The position numbers and the translations under genes are program-made. From an uncultured Bulleidia sp. (lineage in GTDB: Bacteria; Bacillota_I; Bacilli_A; Erysipelotrichales; Erysipelotrichaceae): a stretch of DNA of 6,762 nt. This document shows, in pieces, positions 5,721-6,762 of this stretch. Below the pieces are notes generated by a model. The model did not search any database. It was not told the DNA's origin and saw only the letters and a program-made list of their open reading frames with translations. Position 1 is the stretch's first letter. Every line of letters begins with the position of its first letter. The stretch covers positions 1 through 6,762 of the forward strand of contig CAKVBD010000056.1 of assembly GCA_934725105.1 (NCBI GenBank), in the 5' to 3' direction.

Positions 5721-6650
5721 ATGATTTATTTAACAGGTGATACGCACGGTGGAATCGACGTTCGTAAATTACTAGACAAAAAATTTTTGAAACGTGTCAA
5801 TGAAGGTGATTATTTAATCATCTGTGGTGATTTTGGATTTATCTGGGATTATAAAAAAGAAAAGAGAAAAGAAAAAGAATGGCTGGACTTTTTTAATAAT
5901 CAAAAGTATACAACATTATTTGTGGACGGAAATCATGAATGTTTTCCACGTTTGATGCAATACCCTCAAAAACAATGGAATGGTGGAAAGGTTCATGTGA
6001 TTCGTGAAAAAGTATTTCATTTGATGCGTGGACAGGTTTTTGAAATAGATGGGCAGAAAATATTTACAATGGGTGGTGCTTCTTCTCATGATCGTGGTCC
6101 TGCAGTAGGAAATGAGAAAAAAGTGATTGGCAAGTCCTGGTGGCCTGAAGAAATTCCATCTCAAGAAGAATTGGATGAAGGAATTGAAAACTTAAAGCGG
6201 TACGGAAATAAAGTGGACTATATAGTGACGCATTGTCTATCATCTACAGACCAATATGAACTAAAAGGAAATAGTTTTAAGACGGATATATTAACAGAAT
6301 ATTTTGAAACATTGAAACATACAATTTCATATCTTCATTGGTATGGTGGTCACTATCATACAAATATGGATTTAAGTGGAAATGTGTCTGAATTGTATAA
6401 CCGAATTCTTGAAATTGGAGAGACAGTAGCGGCTTCTAAACCAATTCTAGGTACACCAATTTATCAAAAAGGTGATCGTGTGTGCTTTCATAATCAAGGA
6501 AATTGTTATTGTGGAACAATTGTTGGAATTTATCCATGGGGAAAATCTGATGTAAAGGACCAAGCTGTTTACGATATTTCTCTAGATGATCAACAAACAA
6601 TTATTCATTATGTAAAAGAAGAAGATACATTTGGATATAGTTGTGTATAA
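5721..6650 (+). CDS. calcineurin-like metallophosphoesterase with C-terminal extension
   Basis: This 309-residue cytoplasmic enzyme of the calcineurin-like phosphoesterase superfamily hydrolyses phosphoester bonds at a two-metal centre. The metal and catalytic motifs appear in order: GDTHG with D7 and H9, GDFGF with D37, GNHE with N71 and H72, H171 in VTHCLSS, and GGHYH with H211 and H213. All are intact, so it should be active. The catalytic domain ends near residue 240. The remaining ~60 residues (about 249-309; KGDRVCFHNQGNCYCGTIVGIYPWG, then VYDISLDD and IHYVKEEDTF) are not part of the usual fold and look like a small beta-barrel of SH3/KOW type. Relatives include nucleotide, protein and nucleic-acid phosphatases; the substrate cannot be assigned. 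It is transcribed alone, from its own consensus promoter to its own terminator. The ATG start gives MIYLTGDTHGG, the usual form in which the first strand begins at the N terminus. Confidence 0.92.
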   Translation: MIYLTGDTHGGIDVRKLLDKKFLKRVNEGDYLIICGDFGFIWDYKKEKRKEKEWLDFFNNQKYTTLFVDGNHECFPRLMQYPQKQWNGGKVHVIREKVFHLMRGQVFEIDGQKIFTMGGASSHDRGPAVGNEKKVIGKSWWPEEIPSQEELDEGIENLKRYGNKVDYIVTHCLSSTDQYELKGNSFKTDILTEYFETLKHTISYLHWYGGHYHTNMDLSGNVSELYNRILEIGETVAASKPILGTPIYQKGDRVCFHNQGNCYCGTIVGIYPWGKSDVKDQAVYDISLDDQQTIIHYVKEEDTFGYSCV

Positions 6651-6653
6651 AAA

Positions 6654-6685
6654 AATAATCACTTCAATTGAAGTGGTTATTTTTT
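6654..6685 (+). terminator. terminator of the metallophosphoesterase gene
   Basis: AATAATCACTTC (6654-6665) pairs with GAAGTGGTTATT (6670-6681) through 12 positions with one G-T pair and an AATT loop, followed by a T run to 6685. It begins four bases after the TAA stop. The A run on its left would allow it to work on the minus strand too. Confidence 0.9.
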
Positions 6686-6762
6686 ATTAAATGCCTGTTA
6701 GGGCGTTTAATAATACCACGTGCTATGCGCGTGGATAAATGAGCTTTAGCGTTGGGTGATAT
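6684..6762. other. hairpin-rich edge region; possible mobile-element end or structured RNA
   Basis: Directly after the terminator the sequence becomes visibly richer in G+C and folds strongly. Hairpin 1 pairs 6684-6695 (TTATTAAATGCC) with 6702-6713 (GGCGTTTAATAA) through 12 positions with one G-T pair and a 6-base loop. Hairpin 2 pairs CCACGTG (6716-6722) with CGCGTGG (6728-6734) around CTATG. A short GCT/AGC repeat follows (6743-6750) before the window ends. Neither hairpin has a T tail, so they are not terminators. Subterminal hairpins of this kind are known from the ends of IS200/IS605-family elements, and the general look reminds me of those; no transposase is visible because the window stops. 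Structured noncoding RNA or a repeat element are alternatives. The structure is seen; the identity is inference. Confidence 0.5.

Noticed and set aside
5916..6164. A minus-strand open frame inside the phosphoesterase gene
   Set aside because: It is antisense to the conserved catalytic domain and has no independent signals.
6654..6762. CRISPR array or tRNA at the right edge
   Set aside because: No repeated unit with spacers is present, and the two hairpins do not form a cloverleaf with T-loop or anticodon features.

Overview
The window is AT-rich DNA from a low-G+C Bacillota (Firmicutes) chromosome. AGGAGG-type ribosome-binding sites, sigma-A-like promoters, U-tailed hairpin terminators, a DUF2974/Mbeg1-like protein and an ECF S-component all fit that group. 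An A-type flavodiiron protein points to an anaerobe. An Erysipelotrichia or Clostridia gut-type lineage is my inference; nothing here fixes the genus.

Layout. A plus-strand ABC exporter half-transporter (162-1937) ends in its own terminator. It faces a very small minus-strand gene (2008-2199) that looks like an Sm/LSm-fold protein and has its own minus-strand terminator. Positions 2200-2484 (285 bases) hold no confident gene. They carry a minus-strand open frame that reads like the tail of a protein but has no good start (2285-2458), several small inverted repeats, and the terminator of the next gene. The flavodiiron protein FprA (3687-2485, minus) is divergent from a DUF2974/Mbeg1-like alpha/beta-hydrolase (3811-4959, plus). 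Then come an ECF vitamin-type S-component (5046-5636) and a metallophosphoesterase with an unusual C-terminal extension (5721-6650), each ending in a clear terminator. The last ~75 bases are more G+C-rich and hold two strong hairpins right after the final terminator. They run off the window and may be the edge of a small mobile element or a structured RNA.

How the genes relate. I see no single pathway. These look like short, mostly independently transcribed housekeeping or stress units: export, O2/NO detoxification, vitamin uptake and phosphoester hydrolysis. The hydrolase and S-component genes could share a transcript because no terminator lies between them. For several genes the most upstream in-frame start is not the likely one; I moved starts to the ATG preceded by a Shine-Dalgarno sequence.

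I do not find a convincing new multi-gene system. The best leads are the hairpin region at the right edge, the LSm-like mini-protein, the unexplained frame beside it, and the C-terminal extension of the phosphoesterase.
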